Shown: positions 23,445 to 32,384, counted from the first letter of the stretch. The stretch: 64,000 bases of DNA from Rhodospirillales bacterium (GCA_016185145.1 JACPOB010000118.1:1-64000); one strand, 5' to 3'. Translations and numbers: made by a program. The notes: generated by a model not told the origin, from the sequence alone.

Positions 23445-25469
23445 ATGCGCGTTCCCTGGAAGCGGTTGACCTGGATTCTCGCGGCGGCTGTCCCCGTCGC
23501 CGCGGTGGCCGGGATCATTTGGGTCGGTACGCGCGATCTGTCCCGTTTCCAGGGCCGGATGATCGAGCAGGTTCGCAAGGTGACCGGCCGCGAGCTCGCC
23601 GCCCGCGTGCCGCTCGGCATCAAGCTCGGCACCGAGCCCGCCATGGTGGCGGAGGGCGTCACGCTCACCAACGCGAGCTGGGGCTCGCGCCCGGAACTCG
23701 CGCGGGTGCGCAAGCTCACCCTGTTCCTCGATCCGGTGTCTCTGTTCCTGGGTGAGATCAAGATCGGCCGCGTCCTGCTCGAAGGCGCCGACATCCTGGT
23801 CGAGCGCAACGAGGTCGGCGACACCAACCTCGACATGCTGCCGCCGCCCGACGGCTCGGGCCCGCATCCCGGCGAGAACCGGTCGCTCAGGCTGCGCACG
23901 GCGCCCGCCTTTCCCTGGATCGGCACGATCGACGTGCGCGACTCGGTACTCACGATCGCCGAAGGGCAGGGCCGTCCGCCGGTGGTGCTGGAGATCCCGG
24001 CCGCGACCTTCAAGTCGTCGGCGCCCAACCAGCCGCTGCAGCTCGAGGGCAAGTTCGCCGCGCCTCAGGCCACGCCGCTCGAGCTCACCGGCACCGCCGG
24101 CTCGTTCGACGGTTGGATGAGGGGACTGCCCGGCAACATCGATGTGCAGGGCGGCTTCGGCGGCGGCAAGATCGCGATCAAGGGCAGCGTCAACGCCAAG
24201 GGCACCAATTTGGCCATTACGTCGGAAGGTCCCGACGTCTCGGTGTTCGGGCCCTATGTGCGCCTGCCGGTGCCGGCCGGCGGTCCGTACGTGCTGAATG
24301 CCAAGGCCGGCACTCTGCGCAGCAGCTTCAAGGTCGAGGTGACGACGCTGAAGGTCGGCTCCAGCGAGCTTGTCGGCGAGGCGCTGTTCCGTGTCGACCG
24401 CAAGGGCACGCCCACCGTGACTGTCAACGCCGACGTGAGCCGCCTCGACATCGGCGACCTCAAAGCTGCTCCCTCGGTGCCGCCTGCTGCCAATGCGGCG
24501 CAGGGACCACCGCCGCGGCTGGTGCCGACCATGCCGTTCCAGGCGAGCTGGCTCGGCCGCACCGCCATGTCGGTGACGGTGCGGCTGGGCGAGATCGTGG
24601 GGCTCGGCAGCAAGGTGCAGAACGCCTCGGTCACGCTGACCTCGGGCGAGACCCGCTTTGCCTTCCGCGCCGCCGCCACGGTCGGCGGCGGCTCCGCAGG
24701 CTTCGATCTCGTCTACGACCCCACCGGCCGTATCGGCCAGGCGACACTGACGGCGACGGCAAGCCGCGTGTCGCTCGCCGACCTCACGACGCTGCTGGGC
24801 TTCGACGTCGGACTGCGCGACGCGGTCGGCGACATCGACCTGCGCCTGCGTGGCGGCGGGCGCAATACGCGCGATGCGCTCAATTCGGCCAGCGGCTCGA
24901 TCGAGGTCGCGGTCACCAAGGGCCAGTGGCCGCGCAGCCAGTTCGCCAATTGGCCGGGCGAGACGCAGCGCCTGCTGGGCGGCGGCGACACCGGCGTGCC
25001 GTTCAACTGCATCGCCGGCCGCTTCGATGTGAGCGGCGGCATTGCCTACTTGCGGCGACTGGTGGTCGACACGCCGCGCACGACCATGGTTGGCGGGGGC
25101 TATCTCAGCCTCAGGACTGAGGGCTTCGAGTTCGTCGTGGCACCCGAGGCCCGTGACAACCAGAACATCGCGCTCGCCGTGCCCTTGCGCGTCAAGGGTG
25201 GCAGCGGTCGCGAGACTGCCAGTGCGCTCGAGCCCAACCTTGCCCGCCTGCTCGTCGGTGCCGGCGTCGTGCCGAGCCTCAGCGCCCAGGTGAACCAGGC
25301 GGCGAAGCAGGCCAACGCCAATCCGTGCGCGATCGTGGCGCCGCGCGTCGAGGGCCTGCGCCCGGGCCTCCGGGCACAGCTGCCGGTGCCGTCGCCCGCC
25401 GACACGCGCCATCGCGGCGGCCGCCCGGCGCAGACGGCGGGACCGCAGCGCAGCCAGACGCGGCCGTGA
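23445..25469 (+). CDS. AsmA-family protein
   Basis: A 674-residue inner-membrane-anchored envelope protein. One N-terminal helix (WILAAAVPVAAVAGIIWVG) is followed by the AsmA N-terminal repeat (VTLTNASWGSRPELARVRKLTL with PVSLFLGEIKIGRVLLEGAD). Long stretches of beta strands follow, and the AsmA_2 C-terminal region contains LRLRGGGRNTRDALNSASGS. The family has a bridge-like beta-groove thought to move lipids to the outer membrane. The ATG at 23445 is preferred; a TTG at 23424 overlapping the rluC stop is possible. The GTGA overlap at the end couples it to the next gene. Confidence 0.88.
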   Translation: MRVPWKRLTWILAAAVPVAAVAGIIWVGTRDLSRFQGRMIEQVRKVTGRELAARVPLGIKLGTEPAMVAEGVTLTNASWGSRPELARVRKLTLFLDPVSLFLGEIKIGRVLLEGADILVERNEVGDTNLDMLPPPDGSGPHPGENRSLRLRTAPAFPWIGTIDVRDSVLTIAEGQGRPPVVLEIPAATFKSSAPNQPLQLEGKFAAPQATPLELTGTAGSFDGWMRGLPGNIDVQGGFGGGKIAIKGSVNAKGTNLAITSEGPDVSVFGPYVRLPVPAGGPYVLNAKAGTLRSSFKVEVTTLKVGSSELVGEALFRVDRKGTPTVTVNADVSRLDIGDLKAAPSVPPAANAAQGPPPRLVPTMPFQASWLGRTAMSVTVRLGEIVGLGSKVQNASVTLTSGETRFAFRAAATVGGGSAGFDLVYDPTGRIGQATLTATASRVSLADLTTLLGFDVGLRDAVGDIDLRLRGGGRNTRDALNSASGSIEVAVTKGQWPRSQFANWPGETQRLLGGGDTGVPFNCIAGRFDVSGGIAYLRRLVVDTPRTTMVGGGYLSLRTEGFEFVVAPEARDNQNIALAVPLRVKGGSGRETASALEPNLARLLVGAGVVPSLSAQVNQAAKQANANPCAIVAPRVEGLRPGLRAQLPVPSPADTRHRGGRPAQTAGPQRSQTRP

Positions 25470-26032
25470 CCGAGAGACCCGACGAGCGCGTAGTGATCTC
25501 GTTCAGCAAGGCCAAGCTGACCGGGCTGGCCTTTCTAGCGGTCGTGGGTTTTCTCTTCTCTGCAGACGTCACCTCCTTCTTGGTCTGGCGTGTCGCGTCG
25601 TCGTTTTTCCAGATCGTTGGAAGCACGGTTGCAAGCCTGATGGTCGTGATGTCTGGAACGGCCCTGTGGCTTGCCATTGCGAAGCTGGTTGATCGAACCC
25701 CGGCACTGGTAATCGATAGTATGGGACTAACCGACCGAACAACCTTGCCCGCTGTGGGGCGGGTCGAGTGGACAGACGTGCGGACAGTACGCGTCTGGAG
25801 GTACTGGTTCGTGAACTATCTCTGCATTGATCTGCACGATCCTCGTCCTTTCGTCAGTCGCGGCAATGCCGTCCAACGTTTCATCAGGACGTCAGCCATG
25901 CGCTCTGGCGGCGGCGCCATTTGTCTCACGAGCCTGATGCTGGATATCCGCTTTGGCAGGCTGACACAGACCGTCAGGCGATTTTTTGACCAGGCCAAGG
26001 CTCCCTTGTCGATAACCCCATCGGGCGTGTAA
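25466..26032 (+). CDS. STM3941-like two-TM membrane protein
   Basis: A 188-residue protein. Two transmembrane helices (LTGLAFLAVVGFLFSADV and SLMVVMSGTALWLAIAKLV) precede a soluble beta-rich domain with PALVIDSMGLTDRTT and VGRVEWTDVRTVRVW, the pattern of STM3941-type proteins. Function unknown. The start is GTG, overlapping the asmA stop as GTGA. Base composition is visibly less GC-rich than its neighbours, with many T-rich codons, which may hint at transfer. It ends 12 bases before the ATP12 gene. Confidence 0.72.
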   Translation: MTERPDERVVISFSKAKLTGLAFLAVVGFLFSADVTSFLVWRVASSFFQIVGSTVASLMVVMSGTALWLAIAKLVDRTPALVIDSMGLTDRTTLPAVGRVEWTDVRTVRVWRYWFVNYLCIDLHDPRPFVSRGNAVQRFIRTSAMRSGGGAICLTSLMLDIRFGRLTQTVRRFFDQAKAPLSITPSGV

Positions 26033-26044
26033 GCCCTCGCCTCG

Positions 26045-26761
26045 ATGAAGCGTTTCTACAAGGAGACGGCCGTCGACCTCGGCGATGGTGGCCATCGCGT
26101 CCTGCTCGACGGCAAACCCATGCGCACGCCGGCCAAAGCGGTGCTGGTGGTGCCGACCCGCGCCCTGGCCGAAGCGATCGCGGCCGAATGGGACGAGGTG
26201 CCGGACAAGGCCGACATCAACGTCTCGCATCTGCCGCTGACGCGGCTTGCGGCGACCGGCCACGACCGCGTGACGACGCAGCGCGCGCGGGTGATCGAGG
26301 ACACTGCCAAATATGCGGGCTCGGACATGCTGTGCTACCGCGCCAGCGAGCCCGAGACCCTGGTGAAGCGCCAGCAGGAGACGTGGCAACCGCTGCTCGA
26401 CTGGGCGGCCGAGCGCTACGGCGCGCGACTGGTCGTCGTCGAAGGGTTGGCCTTCGTCGACCAACCGGCCGACGCTGTCGCGCGCCTGCACGAGGCCGTT
26501 GCGGCGCACAGCGACCTTGGCCTGTCGGCGCTCTACAATCTCACGCACATATCGGGCTCGCTGATCGTGGCGCTGGCCGTTGCCGAGGGGCATCTTTCAG
26601 CGGCCGATGCGTTTGCCGCGGCCCAGCTCGACGAGCTCTATCAGATCGAGCGTTGGGGCGACGATCCGATCGCCACCAGGCGCCATGCAGGCATCAGGCA
26701 CGACATCGACGCCAGCGCGCGCTTCCTCGCGCTGCTGGCTGAGCAGCGGTTGAAAGGATGA
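26045..26761 (+). CDS. ATP12-family F1-ATPase assembly chaperone
   Basis: A 238-residue protein of the ATP12 family, which in mitochondria binds the F1 alpha subunit during ATP synthase assembly and is shared with alphaproteobacteria. Signatures are KRFYKETAVDLGDGGHRVLLDG, MRTPAKAVLVVPT, AIAAEWDEVPDKADIN and DMLCYRASEPETLVKRQ. The C-terminal part has LYNLTHISGSLIVALAV and ELYQIERWGDD. The stop overlaps the next start as ATGA. Its role in bacteria is inferred from the mitochondrial homologue. Confidence 0.92.
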   Translation: MKRFYKETAVDLGDGGHRVLLDGKPMRTPAKAVLVVPTRALAEAIAAEWDEVPDKADINVSHLPLTRLAATGHDRVTTQRARVIEDTAKYAGSDMLCYRASEPETLVKRQQETWQPLLDWAAERYGARLVVVEGLAFVDQPADAVARLHEAVAAHSDLGLSALYNLTHISGSLIVALAVAEGHLSAADAFAAAQLDELYQIERWGDDPIATRRHAGIRHDIDASARFLALLAEQRLKG

Positions 26762-27636
26762 CCATGACGGCGGGCGCAAAATTCCGAGAAGTGCTGGCGA
26801 GCAAGGGCCTCGTCGAGGCGATGGCGGCACACAGCCCGTTGTCGGCCATGCTGGTGGCCGAGGCGGGCTTCGACGCCATCTGGGCGTCGGGCTTCGAGCT
26901 CTCGGCGATGTACGGCGTGCCCGACGTCAGCGTGGTGTCGATGACACAGCATCTCGACATGACGCGGGCCATGGTCGACCGCTCGGGCCTGCCGGTGGTG
27001 GCCGACATCGACACCGGCTTCGGCAACGCCATCAACGTGCTCTATGTCATCGAGCAGTATGAGCGCGCGGGCGTCGCCGCCATCGTCATGGAGGACAAGA
27101 GCTTTCCCAAGGTCACCAGCCTGATCGCGGGCGGTCGCCAGGAGATGGTCCGCATCGAGGAATTCCAGGGCAAGATCGATGCCGCGCGTGCGGCGCGCAA
27201 GAGCAAGGACCTTGTCCTCGTCGCGCGCACGGAAGCGCTGATCGCGGGGCTCGGCCAGGACGAGGCGCTGAAGCGGGCGCGCGCCTACGAGGCGGCCGGC
27301 GCCGACATGATCCTGGTCCATTCCAAGCAGAAGACGCCCGACGAGATCGAGGCCTTCGTCAAGGCGTGGGACGGCAAGGCGCCGATCGCCCTGGTGCCGA
27401 CGGCCTATCCGCAGATGACGGTGGCGCGGGTGCGCGAGCTCAGGAAGATCGGTCTTCTGATCTGGGGCAACCACGCCGTTCGCGCTGCGGTCGGCGCCAT
27501 GCGTAAGACCTTCGCCCAGATCCGCAAGGACGGCGGCATCCACGGCGTCGAGGCGACCATCGCCACCGTCGAGGACGTTTTCGACCTGCAGGGCATGAGC
27601 AAGGTCAAGGACGACGAGAAACGGTTCCTGCGGTAG
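26758..27636 (+). CDS. PEP mutase / isocitrate lyase superfamily enzyme, phosphonopyruvate hydrolase-like
   Basis: A 292-residue (beta/alpha)8 enzyme. Substrate-site elements are IWASGFELSA (residues 41-50), VADIDTGFGN (Asp83, Asp85) and MEDKSFPKVTSL (111-122). PEP mutases have Asn in the gating loop (K-x-N-S). Here the position is Thr120 (KVTS), as in Variovorax phosphonopyruvate hydrolase, which cleaves phosphonopyruvate to pyruvate and phosphate. The start overlaps the ATP12 stop as ATGA; an internal ATG 6 bases on is possible. No phosphonate transport or decarboxylase genes are adjacent, so the substrate remains an inference. Confidence 0.82.
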   Translation: MTMTAGAKFREVLASKGLVEAMAAHSPLSAMLVAEAGFDAIWASGFELSAMYGVPDVSVVSMTQHLDMTRAMVDRSGLPVVADIDTGFGNAINVLYVIEQYERAGVAAIVMEDKSFPKVTSLIAGGRQEMVRIEEFQGKIDAARAARKSKDLVLVARTEALIAGLGQDEALKRARAYEAAGADMILVHSKQKTPDEIEAFVKAWDGKAPIALVPTAYPQMTVARVRELRKIGLLIWGNHAVRAAVGAMRKTFAQIRKDGGIHGVEATIATVEDVFDLQGMSKVKDDEKRFLR

Positions 27637-27644
27637 GCGCATAG

Positions 27645-27752
27645 CCTCACCCTGAGGAGCGCCCGCAGGGCGCGTCTCGAAGGGTGGGCAACAGCAAGGC
27701 AGGTTGCCTACCCTTCGAGACGCATCGCTGCGCGATGCTCCTCAGGGTGAGG
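27645..27752. repeat. Family A palindromic repeat, copy 1
   Basis: A 108-bp inverted pair. The outer arms CCTCACCCTGAGGAG and CTCCTCAGGGTGAGG are perfect 15-mers. Inside lie GCGTCTCGAAGGGT and its complement ACCCTTCGAGACGC, separated by a unique centre. It follows the PEP-mutase-like gene by 8 bases. Two more copies lie near 37.8 and 47.5 kb. Confidence 0.88.
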
Positions 27753-27765
27753 TGGAGGGGTAGCA

Positions 27766-28215
27766 GTGAAACGACAGATTGCCGTTCTCGCGGTACTGCT
27801 CGTCGCCCTCGCGACGATGGTCGAACCGGCGGTCGCGCAGGATCTCAGCGGCGAATGGAAGTTCAAGCGGCGTGCGCGCGAGGGTTGGCACACCGGCACT
27901 CTCGTCATCGACAAGGACGGCCAGGTCAGACAGCGGGGCAGCAACCCGTTCCAGGACTACTCGCAGTGCGGCCACATCGTCGCGGCAGACGGCAAGGTCG
28001 AGATCGTTTTCACGTCGGTAAAGAGCAAGCACGGCTACAGCATCGATCATTTCTACTGCACTGTGCAGAGCGAAAGCACCCTCAGTTGCTTCAATATCGA
28101 CGGCATCGGCAAGGAAGACGACCTGTTCAGGATCGAGCGAATCGGCCGCATGCCGGCTTCGCCTGACGGACGAATGGATGATGTTTGCCCGGCCCGGGAG
28201 CGGCCCCAGGTCTAG
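27766..28215 (+). CDS. Small secreted protein of unknown function
   Basis: A 149-residue protein with a Sec signal peptide (KRQIAVLAVLLVALATMVEPAVAQ, cleavage near residue 25). The mature start DLSGEWKFKRRAREGWHTGTL resembles small lipocalin-like or beta-barrel proteins beginning with sxxGxW. Three cysteines lie in the middle (SQCGH, YCTV, SCFN) and one near the end. It starts 13 bases after a family A repeat and is probably monocistronic. I do not recognise a named family. Confidence 0.7.
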   Translation: MKRQIAVLAVLLVALATMVEPAVAQDLSGEWKFKRRAREGWHTGTLVIDKDGQVRQRGSNPFQDYSQCGHIVAADGKVEIVFTSVKSKHGYSIDHFYCTVQSESTLSCFNIDGIGKEDDLFRIERIGRMPASPDGRMDDVCPARERPQV

Positions 28216-28266
28216 ACCTCCCCGCTGTTTTGGCCGAAAACGGACGTAATGAGCTGGAGTTCGTGA

Positions 28267-29799
28267 ATGCAGCAGATGTTGGAAGAGCTTGAGCGGCGTC
28301 GCGCGGCGGCGCGCCAGGGCGGCGGTCCGCGCCGCGTCGAGGCGCAGCATGCCAAGGGCAAGCTGACGGCGCGCGAGCGCATCGATGCGCTGCTCGATCC
28401 CGGCTCGTTCGAGGAATACGACATGTTCGTCGAGCATCGCTCGATCGACTTCGGCATGGAAAACCAGAAGATCCCGGGCGACGGCGTGGTGACCGGCCAC
28501 GGCACGATCAACGGCCGGCTTGTCTATGTCTTCAGCCAGGACTTCACCGTGTTCGGCGGCGCGCTCTCGGGCATGCACGCCGCCAAGATCTGCAAGATCA
28601 TGGACATGGCCATGAAGGTCGGCGCGCCGGTGCTGGGCCTGAACGACTCGGGCGGCGCGCGCATCCAGGAGGGCGTCGATTCGCTGGCGGGCTACGCCGA
28701 CGTCTTCCAGAGGAACGTGCTGGCCTCCGGCGTGATCCCGCAGATCTCCATGGTCATGGGGCCATGCGCCGGCGGCGCGGTCTATTCGCCGGCCATGACC
28801 GACTTCATCTTCATGGTGAAGGACAGCTCCTACATGTTCGTCACCGGTCCCGACGTGGTGAAGACCGTGACGCACGAGACGGTGACCCAGGAGGAGCTGG
28901 GCGGCGCGCTCACCCACACGCAGAAGTCCGGCGTCTCCGACCTCGCCTTCGAGAACGACGTCGAGGCACTGCTGCAGCTTCGTCGCTTCGTCGATTTCCT
29001 GCCGTCGAACAATCGCGAGAAGGCGCCGCTGCGGCCGACGCACGATCCGGTCGACCGCGACGACTATTCGCTCGATACGCTGGTGCCGGACAATCCCAAC
29101 AAGCCCTACGACATCAAGGAGCTGATCCTGAAGGTCGTCGACGAGGGCGACTTCTTCGAGCTGTCGCCTGAATGGGCCGGCAACATCGTCGTGGGCTTCG
29201 GCCGCATGGCCGGCCGCACCGTGGGCTTCGTCGCCAACCAGCCGTTGGTGCTGGCGGGCTGCCTCGACATCGACAGCTCGCGCAAGGCCGCCCGCTTCGT
29301 GCGCTTCTGCGACGCCTTCAACATCCCGATCGTCACCTTCGTCGACGTGCCGGGCTTCCTGCCGGGCACGACCCAGGAGTTCGGCGGCATCATCAAGCAC
29401 GGCGCCAAGCTTCTCTACGCCTATGCCGAGGCGACGGTGCCCAAGGTCACGGTGATCACCCGCAAGGCCTACGGCGGCGCCTATGACGTCATGGCGTCCA
29501 AGCACCTGCGTGGCGACGTGAACTATGCCTGGCCGGCGGCGGAGATCGCCGTGATGGGCGCCAAGGGCGCGGTCGAGATCATCTTCCGCTCCGATATCGG
29601 CGATGCCGCCAAGATCGCCGCGCGCACCGAGGAATACCGCCAGAAGTTCGCCAACCCGTTCGTGGCGGCCAATCGCGGCTTCATCGACGACGTGATCATG
29701 CCGCACGGCACGCGGCGGCGCGTCTGCAAGGCGCTGGCGACCCTCGAGAACAAGAAGCTCGAGAACCCGTGGCGCAAGCACGGCAATATTCCACTATGA
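28267..29799 (+). CDS. pccB: Propionyl/acyl-CoA carboxylase beta subunit (carboxyltransferase)
   Basis: A 510-residue carboxyltransferase that moves the carboxyl group from biotin to propionyl-CoA, giving methylmalonyl-CoA. The N-terminal half has AKGKLTARERIDALLDPGSF, QDFTVFGGALSGMHA and GPCAGGAVYSPAMTDF. The C-terminal half has CLDIDSSRKAARFVRFCDAF, FVDVPGFLPGTTQE and RKAYGGAYDVMASKHL. Length and motifs match PccB. It lies upstream of the matching biotin carboxylase subunit, with one small membrane protein between, in one operon. Confidence 0.94.
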   Translation: MQQMLEELERRRAAARQGGGPRRVEAQHAKGKLTARERIDALLDPGSFEEYDMFVEHRSIDFGMENQKIPGDGVVTGHGTINGRLVYVFSQDFTVFGGALSGMHAAKICKIMDMAMKVGAPVLGLNDSGGARIQEGVDSLAGYADVFQRNVLASGVIPQISMVMGPCAGGAVYSPAMTDFIFMVKDSSYMFVTGPDVVKTVTHETVTQEELGGALTHTQKSGVSDLAFENDVEALLQLRRFVDFLPSNNREKAPLRPTHDPVDRDDYSLDTLVPDNPNKPYDIKELILKVVDEGDFFELSPEWAGNIVVGFGRMAGRTVGFVANQPLVLAGCLDIDSSRKAARFVRFCDAFNIPIVTFVDVPGFLPGTTQEFGGIIKHGAKLLYAYAEATVPKVTVITRKAYGGAYDVMASKHLRGDVNYAWPAAEIAVMGAKGAVEIIFRSDIGDAAKIAARTEEYRQKFANPFVAANRGFIDDVIMPHGTRRRVCKALATLENKKLENPWRKHGNIPL

Positions 29800-29818
29800 T
29801 CGGGCCTCTGTGACCTCG

Positions 29819-30043
29819 ATGGCCGTGCATCTGACGCCGGAGGAGCGCATGCGACGGGGCCGCAAGGTGCGGCTGCACGTCATCGTCGCCCTGCTGACGC
29901 TCCTGGTGCTGATCGCCGTCAACGCCCTGTTCAGCAGCCGCTATCCGTGGTGGCTGTGGGTGCTGACGGCCTGGCTGCCGCTGATCGCCGGCCATACCGC
30001 CTGGGCCATGGGCCTGTTCGACCGCGCTAGAAAGGAACCGTGA
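29819..30043 (+). CDS. Small 2-TM domain protein
   Basis: A 74-residue membrane protein with two helices (LHVIVALLTLLVLIAVNALF and WWLWVLTAWLPLIAGHTAWA) joined by a short SSRYPW turn, matching the 2TM domain family. A GTG at 29810 would add three residues. It sits between pccB and pccA, and its stop TGA overlaps a GTG (30040) that could also start pccA. The role is unknown; the position suggests co-regulation with the carboxylase. Confidence 0.75.
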   Translation: MAVHLTPEERMRRGRKVRLHVIVALLTLLVLIAVNALFSSRYPWWLWVLTAWLPLIAGHTAWAMGLFDRARKEP

Positions 30044-30045
30044 GA

Positions 30046-32088
30046 ATGGCCGCCAAGAAGAAGGCCGCGAGGAAGAAGGTCGCTATCAAGAAGGCCGCCG
30101 CGAAGAAGCCGCCCGTGAAGGCACCCGCGAAGAGCCATCCGCTGTTCGACAAGATCCTGATCGCCAACCGCGGCGAGATCGCCTGTCGCGTCATCCGCAC
30201 CTGCAAGCGGCTCGGCATCAAGACCGTGGCCGTCTACTCCGAGGCCGACGCCGACGCACTGCATGTGCGCGAGGCCGACGAGAAGGTGCTGATCGGGCCG
30301 CCGCCGTCGACGCAGTCCTACCTGCTGATCGACAAGATCGTCGAGGCCTGCAAGAAGACCGGCGCGCAGGCTGTCCATCCCGGCTACGGCTTCCTGTCGG
30401 AGAAGCAGGAGTTCCAGAAGGCGCTGGCCGAGGCCGGCATCGTCTTCATCGGCCCGGCCGCCCATGCCATCCACGCCATGGGCGACAAGATCGAAAGCAA
30501 GAAGCTCGCCCAGAAGGCCGGCGTCAGCACCGTGCCGGGCTGGCTGCATGCGCTCAAGGACGCCGATGAGGCGGTGAAGATCGCCAATCAGGTCGGCTAT
30601 CCGGTCATGATCAAGGCCTCGGCCGGGGGCGGCGGCAAGGGCATGCGCATCGCCTACAACGATGCCGAGGCGCGCGAGGGCTTCAGCTCGGCGACCAACG
30701 AGGCCAAGGCATCGTTCGCCGACGACCGCGTGTTCATCGAGAAGTACGTCGAGGAACCGCGCCACATCGAGATCCAGCTCATCGCCGACGGCAAGGGAAA
30801 CTGCCTCTACCTCTGGGAGCGCGAGTGCTCGATCCAGCGCCGGCATCAGAAGGTGATCGAGGAGGCGCCGAGCCCGTTCCTCGACGCCAAGACGCGCAAG
30901 GCCATGGGCGAGCAGGCGGTCGCGCTTGCCAAGGCGGTAAAATACAAGAGCGCCGGCACCGTCGAGTTCATCGTCGACAAGAACCGCAAGTTCTACTTCC
31001 TCGAGATGAACACCCGCCTGCAGGTCGAGCATCCCGTCACCGAGCTCATTACCGGCCTCGACCTGGTCGAGCTGATGATCCGGGTGGCCGCCGGCGAGAA
31101 GCTGCCGCTCGAGCAGAAGGACGTGAAGCTGAACGGCTGGGCAGTCGAGGCGCGGCTCTATGCCGAGGACCCGTTCCGCAACTTCTTGCCTTCGACCGGC
31201 CGCCTGGTGAAGTACCGCGAACCGGCGCCCGGCCCGGACGTGCGCGTCGATACCGGCGTCTACGAGGGCGGCGAGATCTCGATGTTCTACGATCCGATGA
31301 TCGCCAAGCTCTGCACCTACGGCAAGACGCGCCTCGACGCCATCGAGCGCATGCGCCGCGCGCTGGACGAGTTCTATGTCCGTGGCGTGTCGCACAACGT
31401 GCCGTTCCTGGCTGCGCTGATGGCCCATCCGCGCTTCCGCGAGGGCAGGCTCACCACCAACTTCATCGCCGAGGAGTTCAAGGGCGGCTTCACCGCAGCG
31501 CACCTGCCGCCGCGCGATCCCGCCATGCTGGCGGGAGTGGCGTCGATACTCGAACGCCGGCGTGGTGGGATCGTCCATTCCTCTGCCAACGTGGTGATGC
31601 TCAATCGCGAACCCGTACCAGTCGAGTTGAAGTCGTCAAACACACCTTATGTCTTCGACGTGGGTGGTAAAGTCGTAACGATCAACACAGATTGGCGACC
31701 AGGCGAGCCACTGCTGCATGCCACGGTCGATGGTCAGCGGATGGTGATCCAGGTCGACCCAGTCGGTTCGGGTTGGCGCCTGTTCAACGAGGGCGGCCAG
31801 GCCGAGGCGCTGGTGCTGACGCCGCGCCAGGCCGAGCTCTACGCCAAGATGCCGGTGAAGGCGGCACCCGACACGTCGAAGTTCCTGCTGTCGCCCATGC
31901 CGGGCCTGCTGGCCTCCGTGGCCGTGAGCGAGGGTCAGGAGGTCAAGGCGGGCGAGGCGCTGGCCGTGGTCGAGGCGATGAAGATGGAGAACGTGCTGCG
32001 CGCCGTGCGCGACGGCACGGTCAAGACGCTGCATGCCAAGGCCGGCGACAGCCTGCGCGTCGACCAGAAGATCATCGAGTTCGCCTGA
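30046..32088 (+). CDS. pccA: Propionyl/acyl-CoA carboxylase alpha subunit (biotin carboxylase + BCCP)
   Basis: A 680-residue subunit. The biotin carboxylase domain starts at FDKILIANRGEIACRVIRT (about residue 37) and has the ATP-grasp glycine loop KASAGGGGKGMRIA, FIEKYVEEPRHIEIQ and EMNTRLQVEHPVTE. A middle BT domain follows. The C-terminal biotinyl domain has EAMKMEN with biotinylated Lys646. The first ~34 residues are almost only Lys, Ala and Pro (AAKKKAARKKVAIKKAAAKK), an odd histone-H1-like extension. ATG 30046 has AAGGA about 9 bases upstream; GTG 30040 is possible. In an operon with pccB. Confidence 0.94.
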   Translation: MAAKKKAARKKVAIKKAAAKKPPVKAPAKSHPLFDKILIANRGEIACRVIRTCKRLGIKTVAVYSEADADALHVREADEKVLIGPPPSTQSYLLIDKIVEACKKTGAQAVHPGYGFLSEKQEFQKALAEAGIVFIGPAAHAIHAMGDKIESKKLAQKAGVSTVPGWLHALKDADEAVKIANQVGYPVMIKASAGGGGKGMRIAYNDAEAREGFSSATNEAKASFADDRVFIEKYVEEPRHIEIQLIADGKGNCLYLWERECSIQRRHQKVIEEAPSPFLDAKTRKAMGEQAVALAKAVKYKSAGTVEFIVDKNRKFYFLEMNTRLQVEHPVTELITGLDLVELMIRVAAGEKLPLEQKDVKLNGWAVEARLYAEDPFRNFLPSTGRLVKYREPAPGPDVRVDTGVYEGGEISMFYDPMIAKLCTYGKTRLDAIERMRRALDEFYVRGVSHNVPFLAALMAHPRFREGRLTTNFIAEEFKGGFTAAHLPPRDPAMLAGVASILERRRGGIVHSSANVVMLNREPVPVELKSSNTPYVFDVGGKVVTINTDWRPGEPLLHATVDGQRMVIQVDPVGSGWRLFNEGGQAEALVLTPRQAELYAKMPVKAAPDTSKFLLSPMPGLLASVAVSEGQEVKAGEALAVVEAMKMENVLRAVRDGTVKTLHAKAGDSLRVDQKIIEFA

Positions 32089-32092
32089 GCCG

Positions 32093-32374
32093 ATGACGCT
32101 GCAGGCCCGACTCACGATCAGCGGCCGCGTGCAGGGCGTGGGCTATCGCGATTGGACGATCACGACCGCGCGGCGCTTCGGTTTGACCGGCTGGGTGCGC
32201 AACCGCGCGGACGGCGCTGTGGAGGCCTTGATCGTCGGCGACGACAAGGCGGTCGGCGAGATGATCAATGCCTGCCGCCGCGGCCCACCCGCAGCCCGCG
32301 TCGACAACGTCGATATCGAGCCGGTCGATCTCGACGTCCTGCCGCAGGGTTTTACGCAGTTGCCGACGGCGTGA
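32093..32374 (+). CDS. acyP: Acylphosphatase
   Basis: A 93-residue acylphosphatase that hydrolyses acyl phosphates. The phosphate-binding loop is ISGRVQGVGYRDWT with catalytic Arg19, and the catalytic Asn lies in LTGWVRNRADGAVEA. Length is standard for the family. It starts 4 bases after pccA and is the last gene of the pcc operon. A family B palindrome follows immediately. Confidence 0.93.
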   Translation: MTLQARLTISGRVQGVGYRDWTITTARRFGLTGWVRNRADGAVEALIVGDDKAVGEMINACRRGPPAARVDNVDIEPVDLDVLPQGFTQLPTA

Positions 32375-32384
32375 TTGCATTCAT

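Noticed and set aside
27645..27752. Family A repeats as insertion sequences
   Set aside because: There is no transposase frame and the length is only about 105 bp; they are non-autonomous palindromic repeats at most.
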